NCBI GenBank assembly: GCA_900320045.1
Contig: ONQT01000003.1
Location: 62,001-126,000, forward strand
DNA: 64,000 nt
Direction: 5' to 3'
Source of the DNA: an uncultured Prevotellaceae bacterium
GTDB taxonomy: Bacteria; Bacteroidota; Bacteroidia; Bacteroidales; Bacteroidaceae
Part shown: positions 34,501 to 42,362 of the stretch, one piece after another
Numbering within the stretch: the first letter of the stretch is position 1
Layout: each line of letters opens with the position of its first letter
The notes under the pieces: model-generated
Seen by the model: the letters and a program-made list of their open reading frames with translations, nothing else
What the model was told of the DNA's origin: nothing
Database searches by the model: none
Position numbers and translations under genes: made by a program

Positions 34501-34519
34501 GTGTATTTGTCAAGTCCAT
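31514..34519 (-). CDS. Hanks-type Ser/Thr protein kinase with C-terminal membrane segments
   Basis: 1001 residues. The kinase domain spans about residues 55-320: ATP lysine in RVLKIYYP, catalytic loop HKDIKPGNFFF (H176, K177, D178; HKD in place of HRD), metal motif DFGISS (D198), then APEMYN and DFYSLGLTL. A long alpha-helical middle region of about 450 residues without a recognised domain follows. Near the C terminus I count about five membrane helices (starting WRIVFYALSAVWAVLL, STLAIILPVGGISAL, YGFIFCCLFGALGLM, VAIILLTLLYMLVC and HYILWSLMALVVLLEL). Unlike PknB-type kinases it has no PASTA domain. It starts 3 bases after the zinc-ribbon gene and is the writer of the cassette. Confidence 0.93.
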   Translation of the reverse strand: MDLTNTQPGKPSPQGADMAATIRVGSPQPAAANGDQTLRPGTTTQQGGDEQAADFTLKGRTYRAVKCLSDNSGEAQVFLVEGQEGQRVLKIYYPNFNVQKTLLRIVQNFNFEMVVKVTDFGKTYVDGKNRDYELMEYLQGGTLADYDLNGDINQFRRIALQGAAALAYCHNNNVIHKDIKPGNFFFRDKEHKELVLGDFGISSVMENNEKLHRTTQARTPLYAAPEMYNDVIDGEVEITTSVDFYSLGLTLMTLWLGENPLGQNERVMMRKKNEGRLPRINDLPERVKMIVQGLTAVNPASRWGYNEVERWFLGEDVKVDISSPLLKYRSFVVDPERNLVADNVHELIPLLLENEQLAMSYFYNGRIATWLEQCGNVKLSTAVKEIVVNRYPADQRAGLMESIYVMEPTYPYTDLRGNKCDDIHSVAISILSYQEEYIMALRNPNDNAFLYIETHTKARVDQLRSYFSRESDIDPRVAILRLVYEIDPEIPFLAKYPSSTLAEIVHSFGYEECSDDEWLSLSDGRLLSWMYSHEDKMACEALRIMMQGQKPSRSMGYRVLYNIDREVAYDLREADTPYKVGEVLAGQLKEWQSLDAKTFAERIADYADANGRFQYFAQLHGWFEQINEAKACFNLKSEENRERLSAYDLRTAAYRYCRILGAKPTYLLDNGVELKDGTDLTEGGVHDKLTLRPLLLSACRHGALSQWMSVYYHEDPHEAFEEQYSYERRLEEWVLKLGEIDQNQMYYRRFLNAKKETDSKYKEVMHGYKQAKNKEHFWRIVFYALSAVWAVLLLVVGIDNPSNLLEHSTLAIILPVGGISALIVALRFFFKGYGFIFCCLFGALGLMTSWIPVKVLEYVNANYPSLFEVAIILLTLLYMLVCHFTDFRTDSKSDNLLIDGVMNDDIKTTLLEPLYYTFKQKSYRFKGSNFAILDDVNNQVRSISGESVMHYILWSLMALVVLLELLAFSPKLGDMKVPGEKPSVEGVVKQLQDAAKEDPKE

Positions 34520-34522
34520 GGA

Positions 34523-35470
34523 TTATTTATCGTCTTTAATTTCTTCAGTACTGTTCTGTCCCAGAATCACCCATTTGCCGCCCAAATGGGGCTTGGCACA
34601 TCCGCACGGACTGCTGTGCATGGCGTGCTTCCAGTTGCACACCCAGGCCAGTCGGACGCCCTGTGGCTTGGAGGCCATGGCATAGTTGCGTGCCTTGACG
34701 GGCGATGTCATCTGAGGAACGGCCAACTTCTCAAGGATAGACGAGAGCATCTTCATCTTGACAGCCTTTAGCTGGTTCAGCTCCTCCTTGGTCATGCGAT
34801 TGGACTCCACGGGAGGAATGACAGGTTGCGCCACGCCCTGATCCTTGGCCAACAGCGTCAAGACACGCTCACGCAACTGCATACTCATCTGCTCGCGGAC
34901 CATGTCACGCTCGTTGTTGTAGGGCAATGCATTTTCCAACTGCGAATAGTCGCGAACAATCTCCATCAGCTCCTGATAGTCGGGATTCTTCTGCAACTCC
35001 TTCACCATTTGCTTGGCCTCGGCAGTCAAAGCTGTACCGCACTTCTTGCAGAAGGCGAAGTCGTTGAGGGTGTTGCACGTAGGACATACCATTCCGCCTC
35101 GTGGGCTGCCGCATTCGGGACAATAGGCCTCGTCGCCTTTCAGATGGGCTCCGCAATAGGAGCAGACATCTTTCTTGATGTAGTGATGGCACACCTCGCA
35201 GAAATCGGCATCGGGGTCAACCTCAGCACCGCAATGGGGACAGGTTGTCTTGTTGATGGGCTGTCCGCACTGGGCACAGAACATAGCCTCCGGCTCGTTG
35301 ATGGCTCCGCAGTAGGGGCAAGCCTTTCCTGCGGCCTGTCGCTGCTGAGCTTGTTGCATGGTCTGCATCGGCCCCACGGGGTTCACGGACTGATCGTCAC
35401 GCTGCCTCATTTGCTGTGGACGGGCGGTGACGTCGGCAGGAGCATTATTGAATGGATAATCGTTGTTCAT
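34523..35470 (-). CDS. Multi-zinc-ribbon protein, first gene of the signalling cassette
   Basis: 315 residues from the ATG at 35470. After a Gln-rich start there are repeated double zinc ribbons between about residues 50 and 150: ACPYCGAI, FCAQCGQPI, TCPHCGAEV, FCEVCHHYI, VCSYCGAHL, YCPECGSPR, VCPTCNTL and FCKKCGTAL, eight CxxC knuckles in all, enough for four zinc sites. A helical region (AEAKQMVKELQKNPDYQELM onward) follows, then a C-terminal stretch. A longer frame opens at 35527, but the promoter box lies at 35497-35504, inside that extension, so 35470 is the real start. It may act as a scaffold or adaptor to the other ribbon proteins of the operon. Confidence 0.85.
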   Translation of the reverse strand: MNNDYPFNNAPADVTARPQQMRQRDDQSVNPVGPMQTMQQAQQRQAAGKACPYCGAINEPEAMFCAQCGQPINKTTCPHCGAEVDPDADFCEVCHHYIKKDVCSYCGAHLKGDEAYCPECGSPRGGMVCPTCNTLNDFAFCKKCGTALTAEAKQMVKELQKNPDYQELMEIVRDYSQLENALPYNNERDMVREQMSMQLRERVLTLLAKDQGVAQPVIPPVESNRMTKEELNQLKAVKMKMLSSILEKLAVPQMTSPVKARNYAMASKPQGVRLAWVCNWKHAMHSSPCGCAKPHLGGKWVILGQNSTEEIKDDK

Positions 35471-35496
35471 TGCTATCGGGTTTTCAAAAGTCTCGG

Positions 35497-35528
35497 CAAA
35501 GTTAGCAAATTTTTCACAACTACACAAA
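35497..35528 (-). promoter_or_regulatory. Promoter of the five-gene signalling cassette
   Basis: Minus strand: TTTG (35528-35525), 20 bases, then TAACTTTG (35504-35497), 27 bases before the ATG at 35470. No other consensus promoter is seen in the gaps between the five genes, which suggests one transcript to about 26731 or beyond. Confidence 0.75.
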
Positions 35529-35562
35529 AAAAACCGCCGTAAATTTCATTTACGACGGCATT
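35526..35562 (-). terminator. Terminator after the M13 peptidase gene
   Basis: On the minus strand a stem (GCCGTCGTAAAT paired with ATTTACGGCGG, one mismatch) is followed by a run of nine T. It lies 24 bases after the peptidase stop and just before the cassette promoter, insulating the two. Confidence 0.75.
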
Positions 35563-35585
35563 TTCTCTCATTTCGTCTGCAATCT

Positions 35586-37610
35586 TTACCAGAGAGAGAG
35601 GCGTTTTTCCTTTGGAATGAACATCTTGTCGCCTTCCTTCACGCCATAGGCATCATACCAGGCATCGATGTGCGGCAGGGCTCCATTGACGCGCCAGCGA
35701 CCTAAAGAGTGAGGATCGCTCTTCGTGCGATTGCGGATTTCTGCATCGCGGATATTGGCAGCCCATACACCGGCATAAGCCAGGAAGAAGCGCTGGTCGG
35801 CGGTCAGTCCGTCAATTACGGGCAACTGCTGACGCTTCGTGGCGTTCTTATAGGCATACCAGGCCACCTGCAATCCTCCGTGGTCGGCCAGGTTCTCACC
35901 CAGCGTCAAGCGACCGTTGGCCTTCAGTCCGGGCAACACCTCGATGGCCGAGAAGAAGTCTGCGTATTTATCAGTTCGCTCTGTAAAGTTCTTTCCGTCA
36001 GCTTCCGTCCACCAGTCGTGCATATTTCCTTCCTTATCGTACTGGCGTCCCTGGTCGTCAAATCCGTGGGTCATCTCGTGTCCGATTACGACACCGATAG
36101 CGCCATAATTGAAGGCATCGTCAGCTGTTGGATCAAAAAATGGAACTTGCAGAATACCAGCAGGAAAGCAGATTTCGTTCGTGGTAGGGTTATAGTAGGC
36201 ATTAACGGTCTGCGGGGTCATGTGCCACTCCTCGCGGTCGACGGGCTTACCGGCCCTCTTGCTGATACGGTCAGCCACCCAGAAGCGGGAGCACTCCTCC
36301 ATATTCTCATAGTATGATTTTTTCGCATCAATCTTCAAGGAGCTCAAGTCTGTCCATCGGTCGGGATAACCAATCTTGACATAGAAGGTATTGAGCTTCA
36401 GAAGGGCGTTGACCTTGGTGGAGTCGTCCATCCAGTCCTGGGCAGCGATACGCTCACCCAAGGCGATGCGGAGGTTCTCGACGAGGGTCTTCATGCGCTC
36501 CTTGGAGGAAGCGGGAAAATACTTCTGCACGTAGATGCGTCCCAGGGCCTCGCCCATAACACCCTGCACCTGGTTGGTGGAGCGGCGCCAGAGGGGATGG
36601 TCTTCCGTCTTGCCGGAGAACACCTTGCCGTAGAAGTCGAAGTGAGCCTGACGGACCTCGTCGCTCAGCGTGCCTGCAGCACCGTCTATCTGTCCCCACT
36701 CCATGATGTCGCGGTATTCGGCGGCAGTCATCGTGGCAAACAACTTATCAGCCGCATCGAGGAAGGCGGGCTGACCCACGACCATCTCCTGGATATGCTG
36801 GCTCTTGATACCCGTGGCGTTCATCTGCGTCTCTAACTGCAGATGGGGATAGCGGGCGGCAAACTCCTTGAGCGTCATCTTGTTGTAGTTGGCCTGCGGG
36901 TCACGCAGTTCGGTGCGCGACTTGGAAGCCTTGGCCAGCGCTGTCTCGATGCGCATGATGTTCTTCATCTTCTTCTCGGCAGCAGCCTTCTTGAAGCCGA
37001 AGAGCTGAAACATGCGAACGATGTACTTCTTAAAGCCCTCGCGAATCTTCACGGTGGCTTCATCGTTCTCCAGATAGTAGTCCTTCTGCCCCAGCGTCAG
37101 TCCGCCCTGCATGATGTTCAGGATGTTCTGCGAGGCATTCTTGTCGTCGGCAGCGATATAGGAGACAAACATCTCCGACTCGCCGTAGGGCATGAGGGCC
37201 AGCTGCTCCTTGAAGAGCTGTTCCTTGGTCTTGGCGGCCTCCAGTCGTCGGATGAGGGGCATCAGGGGCTCAACGCCTTCGCGGTCACGACGCACAGAGT
37301 CCATGGCCAGCTTGTACAGGTCGCTCAATTTCTGCTCTACGCTACCCTCTGGATAGGTATTGCTCTGCAACTCTTTCAGGATACCGTTGATGCGCTTGTT
37401 GTTGTCTTCGGCCAGACGGTCGAAGCTGCCGTAGCGCGAATAGGCAGCAGGCAGTGGGTTGGCCTTCATCCAACCGCCGCAGGCATACTCGTAGAAGTCG
37501 TCGGCAGGGCGCACCGTGGGGTCGAGGTCAGCGAGGCTGATACCCGAGCGCAGCTGTGCGGAAGCCGCCGTCGTCATTGCCAATGCCATCATTACTAATA
37601 GTTTTTTCAT
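35586..37610 (-). CDS. M13-family zinc metallopeptidase (PepO/neprilysin type), exported
   Basis: 674 residues with a signal peptide (MKKLLVMMALAMTTAASAQ). The N-terminal M13 domain begins DLDPTVRPADDFYEYACGGWM. The catalytic motif is HEMTHGFDDQGRQYD, with the third zinc ligand in ENLADHGGLQVAW; NAYYNPTTNEICFPAGIL is the substrate-strand motif. The chain ends in a tryptophan (KRLSLW), as family members do. It would degrade peptides in the periplasm. The gene is 39 bases after the ABC-F gene and seems to share the galE-ABC-F transcript; no promoter box is seen in the gap. Confidence 0.95.
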   Translation of the reverse strand: MKKLLVMMALAMTTAASAQLRSGISLADLDPTVRPADDFYEYACGGWMKANPLPAAYSRYGSFDRLAEDNNKRINGILKELQSNTYPEGSVEQKLSDLYKLAMDSVRRDREGVEPLMPLIRRLEAAKTKEQLFKEQLALMPYGESEMFVSYIAADDKNASQNILNIMQGGLTLGQKDYYLENDEATVKIREGFKKYIVRMFQLFGFKKAAAEKKMKNIMRIETALAKASKSRTELRDPQANYNKMTLKEFAARYPHLQLETQMNATGIKSQHIQEMVVGQPAFLDAADKLFATMTAAEYRDIMEWGQIDGAAGTLSDEVRQAHFDFYGKVFSGKTEDHPLWRRSTNQVQGVMGEALGRIYVQKYFPASSKERMKTLVENLRIALGERIAAQDWMDDSTKVNALLKLNTFYVKIGYPDRWTDLSSLKIDAKKSYYENMEECSRFWVADRISKRAGKPVDREEWHMTPQTVNAYYNPTTNEICFPAGILQVPFFDPTADDAFNYGAIGVVIGHEMTHGFDDQGRQYDKEGNMHDWWTEADGKNFTERTDKYADFFSAIEVLPGLKANGRLTLGENLADHGGLQVAWYAYKNATKRQQLPVIDGLTADQRFFLAYAGVWAANIRDAEIRNRTKSDPHSLGRWRVNGALPHIDAWYDAYGVKEGDKMFIPKEKRLSLW

Positions 37611-37649
37611 ATTGTTTATTGATTAAGTATCTTTCTAACTTTGGAGCTG

Positions 37650-39584
37650 TCAGGCCAGGGTCTCTAATTCCTCAGAGAGCTGTTCCCAGCGCTCCACCTC
37701 CTTGTCCAGGGCGGTCTTGGTGGTGGTATATTCTGTTACGAGGGTCATGTCCGAGGCGTTCTTGGGTTCCATCAGCAACTCGTCCAACTCCTTCAGCCGG
37801 CGCTCCATGTCGCTAATCTTGCGCTCCGAGTCCTCCACGGCTCGCTCGGCCTTGCGCAGCGCCTTCTGCTGCTCCTTATGGGCGGCATAGTCCTGCTTGG
37901 GGGTAGGAGGCAAAGGACGAGAAGTGTCTGCAGCAGGGGAAGCCTTTCCCCCTTCCTTTGGGGAAAGGACGGGGTTTGGTTCCTTTTCCAACCAGTCATA
38001 GATACCTCCCAGGTGCTCTCTCACTTTGCCGCCGCCGAACTCATAGACCTTCGTGACCAGTCCGTCCAGGAACTCGCGGTCGTGGCTGACGATGATAGCA
38101 GTACCGTCAAAGGCTCGAATGGCCTCCTTCAGCACGTCCTTCGACGCCATGTCCAAGTGGTTGGTAGGCTCATCGAGTATCAAGAGGTTGACGGGCTCCA
38201 ACAGCAGTCGGATCATGGCCAATCGGCTGCGCTCGCCACCGCTGAGCACCTTTACTTTCTTGTCGCTTTCCTCGCCGCCAAACATAAAGGCGCCCAGGAT
38301 GTCGTTAATCTTCAGTCGCACCTCGCCCTTGGCCACGCGGTCGATGGTCTCAAAGACCGTCAGACTCTCGTCCAGCAGCTGGGCTTGGTTCTGGGCAAAA
38401 TAGCCTATCTGCACGTTATGGCCTACCTTCAGGTGACCGTCGAAGGGAATCTCGCCCATGATACACTTCACGAGTGTCGACTTGCCCTCGCCGTTACGAC
38501 CCACGAAGGCCACCTTCTCACCGCGGCGGATGGTCAGGTTGACGTTCTTGAACACCTCGTGGGCACCATAGACCTTGCGGACATCCTCGCAGATGACGGG
38601 GAAGTCGCCAGAGCGCAGACAAGGCGGAAACTTCAGGCGCAGGGCCGACGTGTCCACCTCGTCAATCTCGATGGGTACCATCTTTTCCAACTGTTTCACC
38701 TTCTGTTGCACCTGCACGGCTTTGGTGGCCTGATAGCGGAAACGTTCGATGAACTGCCGCATGTCGGCCATCTCCTTCTGCTGGTTCTCGTAGGCCCTGA
38801 GCTGCTGCTCACGACGCTCCTGGCGCAACTTGACGTATTCGTCGTACTTGACCTTATAGTCTATAATGTGTCCGCAGGAAATCTCCAAGGTGCGGTTGGT
38901 GACGTTGTTGATGAAGGCACGGTCGTGGCTGACCAGCACAACGGCAGTCGTCGGCTTGCCCGTCAGCAGTTCTTTCTCCAGCCAGCGAATGGACTCGATG
39001 TCCAGGTGGTTGGTAGGCTCGTCGAGCAGCAGCACGTCGGGGCGCTGCAACAGAATCTTGGCCAGCTCGATGCGCATGCGCCAGCCTCCGCTGAACTCGC
39101 TGGTGGGACGCTCCAGGTCCTCGCGGCGGAAGCCCAATCCGATGAGTGTGCGCTCCAGCTCGGCCTCGCAGCCCTCGGCGCCCATCATCATATAACGGTC
39201 ATGCTCTTGCGTAAAGCGCTCAACCAGGGCCATATAGTCCGCCGACTCATAGTCGGTACGCTCGCTGAGCTGTCGCTGCAGGTCGTCCACGCGCTCCTTC
39301 ATGCGGGCCACGTCGGCAAAGGCCTTCTGTGCCTCCTGGCGCACGGTGGTGTCGTCTTGCAGCACCATGACCTGCGGCAGGTAGCCCACCACCGTATCCT
39401 GCGGCACGCCAATGGTACCGCTGGTCGGCTTCTGTCGGCCACACAGGATTTTGAGCAGCGTCGACTTGCCGGCGCCGTTCTTGCCCACCAGGGCGATGCG
39501 GTCGCGGTCGTTCACCACGAAACTCGCCTCCCTGAACAACGGCTTGGCGCTAAACTCAACGCATAATGATTCTACGCTAATCAA
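37650..39584 (-). CDS. ABC-F family ATPase with in-frame repeat insert
   Basis: Soluble protein with two ABC domains that acts on ribosomes (translation factor or antibiotic-protection family). First P loop GKNGAGKST, first signature SGGWRMRIELA; second P loop GRNGEGKST, second signature SGGERSRLAMIRL; both DEPTNHLD Walker B motifs are present, with an arm and linker between the domains. The layout matches the Uup/YheS branch. Before the C-terminal coiled coil is an extra stretch around NPVLSPKEGGKASP, encoded by the palindrome at 37943-37968. The gene follows galE by 21 bases. Function on the ribosome is inferred from the family. Confidence 0.9.
   Translation of the reverse strand: MISVESLCVEFSAKPLFREASFVVNDRDRIALVGKNGAGKSTLLKILCGRQKPTSGTIGVPQDTVVGYLPQVMVLQDDTTVRQEAQKAFADVARMKERVDDLQRQLSERTDYESADYMALVERFTQEHDRYMMMGAEGCEAELERTLIGLGFRREDLERPTSEFSGGWRMRIELAKILLQRPDVLLLDEPTNHLDIESIRWLEKELLTGKPTTAVVLVSHDRAFINNVTNRTLEISCGHIIDYKVKYDEYVKLRQERREQQLRAYENQQKEMADMRQFIERFRYQATKAVQVQQKVKQLEKMVPIEIDEVDTSALRLKFPPCLRSGDFPVICEDVRKVYGAHEVFKNVNLTIRRGEKVAFVGRNGEGKSTLVKCIMGEIPFDGHLKVGHNVQIGYFAQNQAQLLDESLTVFETIDRVAKGEVRLKINDILGAFMFGGEESDKKVKVLSGGERSRLAMIRLLLEPVNLLILDEPTNHLDMASKDVLKEAIRAFDGTAIIVSHDREFLDGLVTKVYEFGGGKVREHLGGIYDWLEKEPNPVLSPKEGGKASPAADTSRPLPPTPKQDYAAHKEQQKALRKAERAVEDSERKISDMERRLKELDELLMEPKNASDMTLVTEYTTTKTALDKEVERWEQLSEELETLA
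37943..37968. repeat. C/G-rich palindrome inserted in frame in the ABC-F gene
   Basis: CCTTTCCCC (37943-37951) pairs with GGGGAAAGG (37960-37968) around an 8-base loop. The minus-strand peptide NPVLSPKEGG is foreign to the family and sits in the linker before the coiled coil. Related in style to the rimO insert at 12142-12176. Confidence 0.6.
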
Positions 39585-39605
39585 TTGTCAACTGTCAATT
39601 ATCAA

Positions 39606-40646
39606 TTACTGAACTCCGTTCTCGCGCAGTTTCTGTTGCCACTTCCAGGCGCTCTTCAGCACCTCTTCGGTAGGAGTCTCGGCCTTCCAGCCCAGCACCT
39701 TGTTAGCCTTGTCGACGTTGCCCCAAACCTGCTCGATGTCGCCCTCGCGACGGGGAGCGTAAGTCCAGTTGACCTTCACGCCAGTAGCCTTCTCAAAGCC
39801 CTCGACGACCTCCAGGGTCGACAGTCCCCTACCCGTTCCGATGTTGAACACCTCGACGGCTTCGGTCTCGGGCTTGTCGAGCACGCGCTCCATAGCCTTC
39901 ACATGCGCTTTGGCCAGGTCGACGACGTAGATATAGTCGCGGATGCAGGTCTTGTCGGGCGTATTGTAGTCGTTGCCGAAAATCTTCAGCTGCTGGCGGA
40001 TGCCGATGGCAGTCTGGGTGACGAAGGGGATGAGGTTCATGGGCACGCCGTTGGGCAACTCGCCGATGAGTGCCGATGGATGGGCGCCGATGGGATTGAA
40101 GTAGCGCAGGATGATGCTCTTGATGGGAGCTCCGCTATGGATATAGTCCTGAATAATCTCCTCGTTGATCTGCTTCGTATTGCCATAGGGCGACAGGGCC
40201 TTCTGGATGGGAGCACTCTCCGTGACGGGCAAGTTCTCCGGCGTGGGCTGGCCGTAGACGGTGCACGACGAGGAGAAGATGATACCCTTCACATTGTATT
40301 TAGGCATGAGCTCCAGCAGGTTGATGAGCGACATGAGGTTGTTGCGGTAGTACATCAGCGGCTTCTCCACACTCTCGCCTACAGCCTTCGAGGCAGCAAA
40401 GTGGATGATGCCCTCTATCTTCGGATACTGCTGGAAGATGCGCTCCAGGGCGTCCTTGTCGCAGCAGTCTGCCTCGACAAAGGCCGGACGCTTGCCGGTA
40501 ATCTTCTCGATGCCGTCCAGCACCTGGATGTTCGAGTTGGAGAGGTTGTCCACGATAACCACCTCGTAGCCTGCCTCCTGCAGCTCTACGGTGGTATGGC
40601 TCCCGATGAATCCGGTGCCACCCGTCACAAGAATTGTCTGTTTCAT
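39606..40646 (-). CDS. galE: UDP-glucose 4-epimerase
   Basis: Interconverts UDP-glucose and UDP-galactose with bound NAD, for galactose use and for polysaccharide precursors. The 346 residues show the NAD loop VTGGTGFIGSHT, the catalytic SSSCTVYG serine/tyrosine region and Y177-region YGNTKQINEEI (YxxxK), then YFNPIGAHPS and RDYIYVVDLAKAH. Length and motifs are complete. It is the first gene of galE-ABC-F-M13 peptidase. No other Leloir gene is adjacent. Confidence 0.97.
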   Translation of the reverse strand: MKQTILVTGGTGFIGSHTTVELQEAGYEVVIVDNLSNSNIQVLDGIEKITGKRPAFVEADCCDKDALERIFQQYPKIEGIIHFAASKAVGESVEKPLMYYRNNLMSLINLLELMPKYNVKGIIFSSSCTVYGQPTPENLPVTESAPIQKALSPYGNTKQINEEIIQDYIHSGAPIKSIILRYFNPIGAHPSALIGELPNGVPMNLIPFVTQTAIGIRQQLKIFGNDYNTPDKTCIRDYIYVVDLAKAHVKAMERVLDKPETEAVEVFNIGTGRGLSTLEVVEGFEKATGVKVNWTYAPRREGDIEQVWGNVDKANKVLGWKAETPTEEVLKSAWKWQQKLRENGVQ

Positions 40647-40681
40647 GTTCTTATTTAATTTATGTTTCTGCTTTTAGGCCA

Positions 40682-40689
40682 CAAAAGTA
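40682..40689 (-). promoter_or_regulatory. -7 box for galE
   Basis: Minus-strand TACTTTTG, 36 bases before the galE ATG. The -33 position shows only a weak CTTG. Confidence 0.55.
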
Positions 40690-40771
40690 CAAAAAATCCC
40701 CGAACCGTGCAAGCGATTCAAGGATTTTCTTTCGTGAGGGAGTGGGTATATCTGTTTTGCCTACAGGACAC

Positions 40772-40795
40772 AAAAAAACCTTCCGTTGTGGAAGG
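40772..40795 (-). terminator. Terminator of the tRNA-Asp gene
   Basis: Minus strand: CCTTCC (40795-40790), 5-base loop, GGAAGG (40784-40779), then seven T. It lies 9 bases after the tRNA 3' end. Confidence 0.75.
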
Positions 40796-40803
40796 CTTCT
40801 CTG

Positions 40804-40877
40804 CGGTGCGTACGAGACTCGAACTCGTGACCTCCTGCGTGACAGGCAGGCATTCTAACCTACTGAACTAACGCACC
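40804..40877 (-). tRNA. tRNA-Asp (anticodon GTC)
   Basis: 74 nt on the minus strand. Acceptor arms GGTGCGT and ACGCACC pair fully, with discriminator G. The anticodon stem CCTGC/GCAGG encloses CTGTCAC, anticodon GTC. The T arm has CACGAGTTCGAGTCTCGT, with the TTCGA loop. CCA is not encoded. It stands alone between galE and the GNAT gene with its own promoter and terminator. Confidence 0.97.
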
Positions 40878-40907
40878 AGAATGTTGCATCTTTCTTGATT
40901 GCGGGTG

Positions 40908-40939
40908 CAAAGGTACGGACTTTTTTTCATCCCACCAAA
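40908..40939 (-). promoter_or_regulatory. Promoter of tRNA-Asp
   Basis: Minus strand: TTTG (40939-40936), 20 bases, then TACCTTTG (40915-40908), 31 bases before the mature tRNA 5' end. Confidence 0.7.
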
Positions 40940-40955
40940 TATTTTTGCAACTTTT

Positions 40956-41453
40956 TTATAGAAATCTTTGCATTAGCACCGCATCGACCCACTCGTGACC
41001 CCTCTGAAGCCACTCGCGGAGCACACTTTGGCGCACAAAACCAGACTGAGAGAACAGTTGCAGGGCGGGCTCGTTGTCTGCGGCAATGACGGCATAGAGC
41101 TGGTGGAGGTGCAGCGTCTGGAGGGCATAGTCGGCCAAAAGGTCTAACGCCTGGCGGCCAAATCCCTGCCGGCGGTGGGGCTGCATGACGATGATGCCTG
41201 CCTCGGCGCGCTGGTGCTGCGGGTCGAAATGCACGAGGTCGGCCATACCCACCACCTCGCCTCGGTCGTTCTCCATCACCAGCCGCACCTGGCGGTCGGC
41301 AAAGACATCATCGCTGCTGGTGGCAATGTAGTCGTGCAACGTATAGCGGCTATAGGGCACATTGGTGGTCCCGACATGCCAAAGGCTGCGGTCGTTCTCA
41401 ATCTGATAGAGCAGGTCGAGGTCTTCGGGTTCGATGGCTCGTAGTTTCATCAC
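40956..41453 (-). CDS. GNAT-family N-acetyltransferase
   Basis: 165 residues with the GNAT fold: N-terminal strand and helices (LRAIEPEDLDLLYQIENDRSLW), the central GEVVGMADLVHFD strand, and the acetyl-CoA loop VMQPHRRQGFGRQAL (R/Q-x-x-G-x-G/A type). The C-terminal NEPALQLFSQSGFV segment is typical of the RimJ/SpeG branch; the sequence resembles spermidine or ribosomal-protein acetyltransferases. The substrate cannot be fixed from sequence. It is the last gene of the engB-ABC-F-recR run. Confidence 0.88.
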   Translation of the reverse strand: MMKLRAIEPEDLDLLYQIENDRSLWHVGTTNVPYSRYTLHDYIATSSDDVFADRQVRLVMENDRGEVVGMADLVHFDPQHQRAEAGIIVMQPHRRQGFGRQALDLLADYALQTLHLHQLYAVIAADNEPALQLFSQSGFVRQSVLREWLQRGHEWVDAVLMQRFL

Positions 41454-41474
41454 TTCTATAAATACTTTAATGTC

Positions 41475-42362
41475 TTAACTCCTCAAATGTTCCTTCTTTA
41501 CTTTGTTGGGATTGACAAAGCGATGCAGCTGGTCGCCCCACATGCTGACGAGGGCCAGAAAGGCGCGGAAGTAGATGGCTGTCTTGATGGGCAGCGAAAA
41601 GACGAGGCTCAGGTGTCCGTAGTGCTTGCGGAAGAAGATGAGCATGGCCTGATAGAAGGTGTGGACGTAGCGGAACGACGACTTCTGCGTGGACTCGCCC
41701 TTATAGTGGACGATGTCGTAGGGCAGGTACCAGTTCTGCCAGCCGCCCTTCAGCAGGCGATAGCTGAGGTCGATGTCCTCGCCGTACATGAAGAAGTCTT
41801 CGTCGAGCAGTCCCACCTGGTCCAACGCCTTTCTACGCAGCATGCAGTAGGCACCGCTGACGACCTCGATGCGACCGGGTTCATTCCACGAAAGGTGGCT
41901 CATGTAGTAGCGGCGGGTGAAGCCCAGCATCTTGAGCATGGACACCCACGGCGTAGGAATGGCACGGCGCGACTCGGGGGCCGGCACACCTTCACGTGTC
42001 AGCATGCGGACCCCTGCCCCACCCGCCTCGGGATGGGCGTCGAGAAAATCCAGCGTGCCGCGGATGGTGTCTTCGTAAACCACCGTGTCGGGGTTGAGCA
42101 GCAGGACATACTCCGACTGCGACCGGCGGATGGCCTGGTTGTTGGCACGGGCAAAGCCCACATTCTCGCTATTGGCCACGAAATGCACCTCAGGATAGCG
42201 CGGCTGCAGGGTCTCCACGGTGCCGTCGCTGGAGCGGTTGTCAACCACAAACACCTCGCCGTCGATACCTTCGAGGGCTTTACGGACGCTCTGCAGACAC
42301 TCGTCCAACAGGCGGCAGACATTGTAGCTGACGATGACTACTGCGACTTTCTTTGTGTCCAT
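41475..42362 (-). CDS. Family 2 glycosyltransferase
   Basis: About 295 residues of an inverting GT-A glycosyltransferase, close to the rhamnosyltransferase (WbbL-like) group of cell-surface polysaccharide synthesis. Motifs: VAVVIVSYNVCRLLDECLQSV at the start, VVDNRSSDGTVE (the first aspartate site), YVLLLNPDTVV (the DxD-like site), YCMLRRKALDQVGLLDEDFFMYGEDIDLSYRLLKGGW (acceptor and catalytic base region). I chose the ATG at 42362 (MDTKKVAVV); another in-frame ATG at 42377 is possible. It overlaps the small membrane protein gene by about 25 bases. No sugar-nucleotide genes are adjacent, so its sugar is unknown. Confidence 0.92.
   Translation of the reverse strand: MDTKKVAVVIVSYNVCRLLDECLQSVRKALEGIDGEVFVVDNRSSDGTVETLQPRYPEVHFVANSENVGFARANNQAIRRSQSEYVLLLNPDTVVYEDTIRGTLDFLDAHPEAGGAGVRMLTREGVPAPESRRAIPTPWVSMLKMLGFTRRYYMSHLSWNEPGRIEVVSGAYCMLRRKALDQVGLLDEDFFMYGEDIDLSYRLLKGGWQNWYLPYDIVHYKGESTQKSSFRYVHTFYQAMLIFFRKHYGHLSLVFSLPIKTAIYFRAFLALVSMWGDQLHRFVNPNKVKKEHLRS

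Noticed and set aside
26731..35528. Signalling cassette considered as a type VI or type VII secretion locus
   Set aside because: No tube, sheath, baseplate, VgrG, EccC or WXG100 genes are present; only the regulatory parts look alike.
37878..39566. Long open frame (562 codons) antisense to the ABC-F gene
   Set aside because: The ABC-F gene on the other strand has all its motifs; the antisense frame has none.
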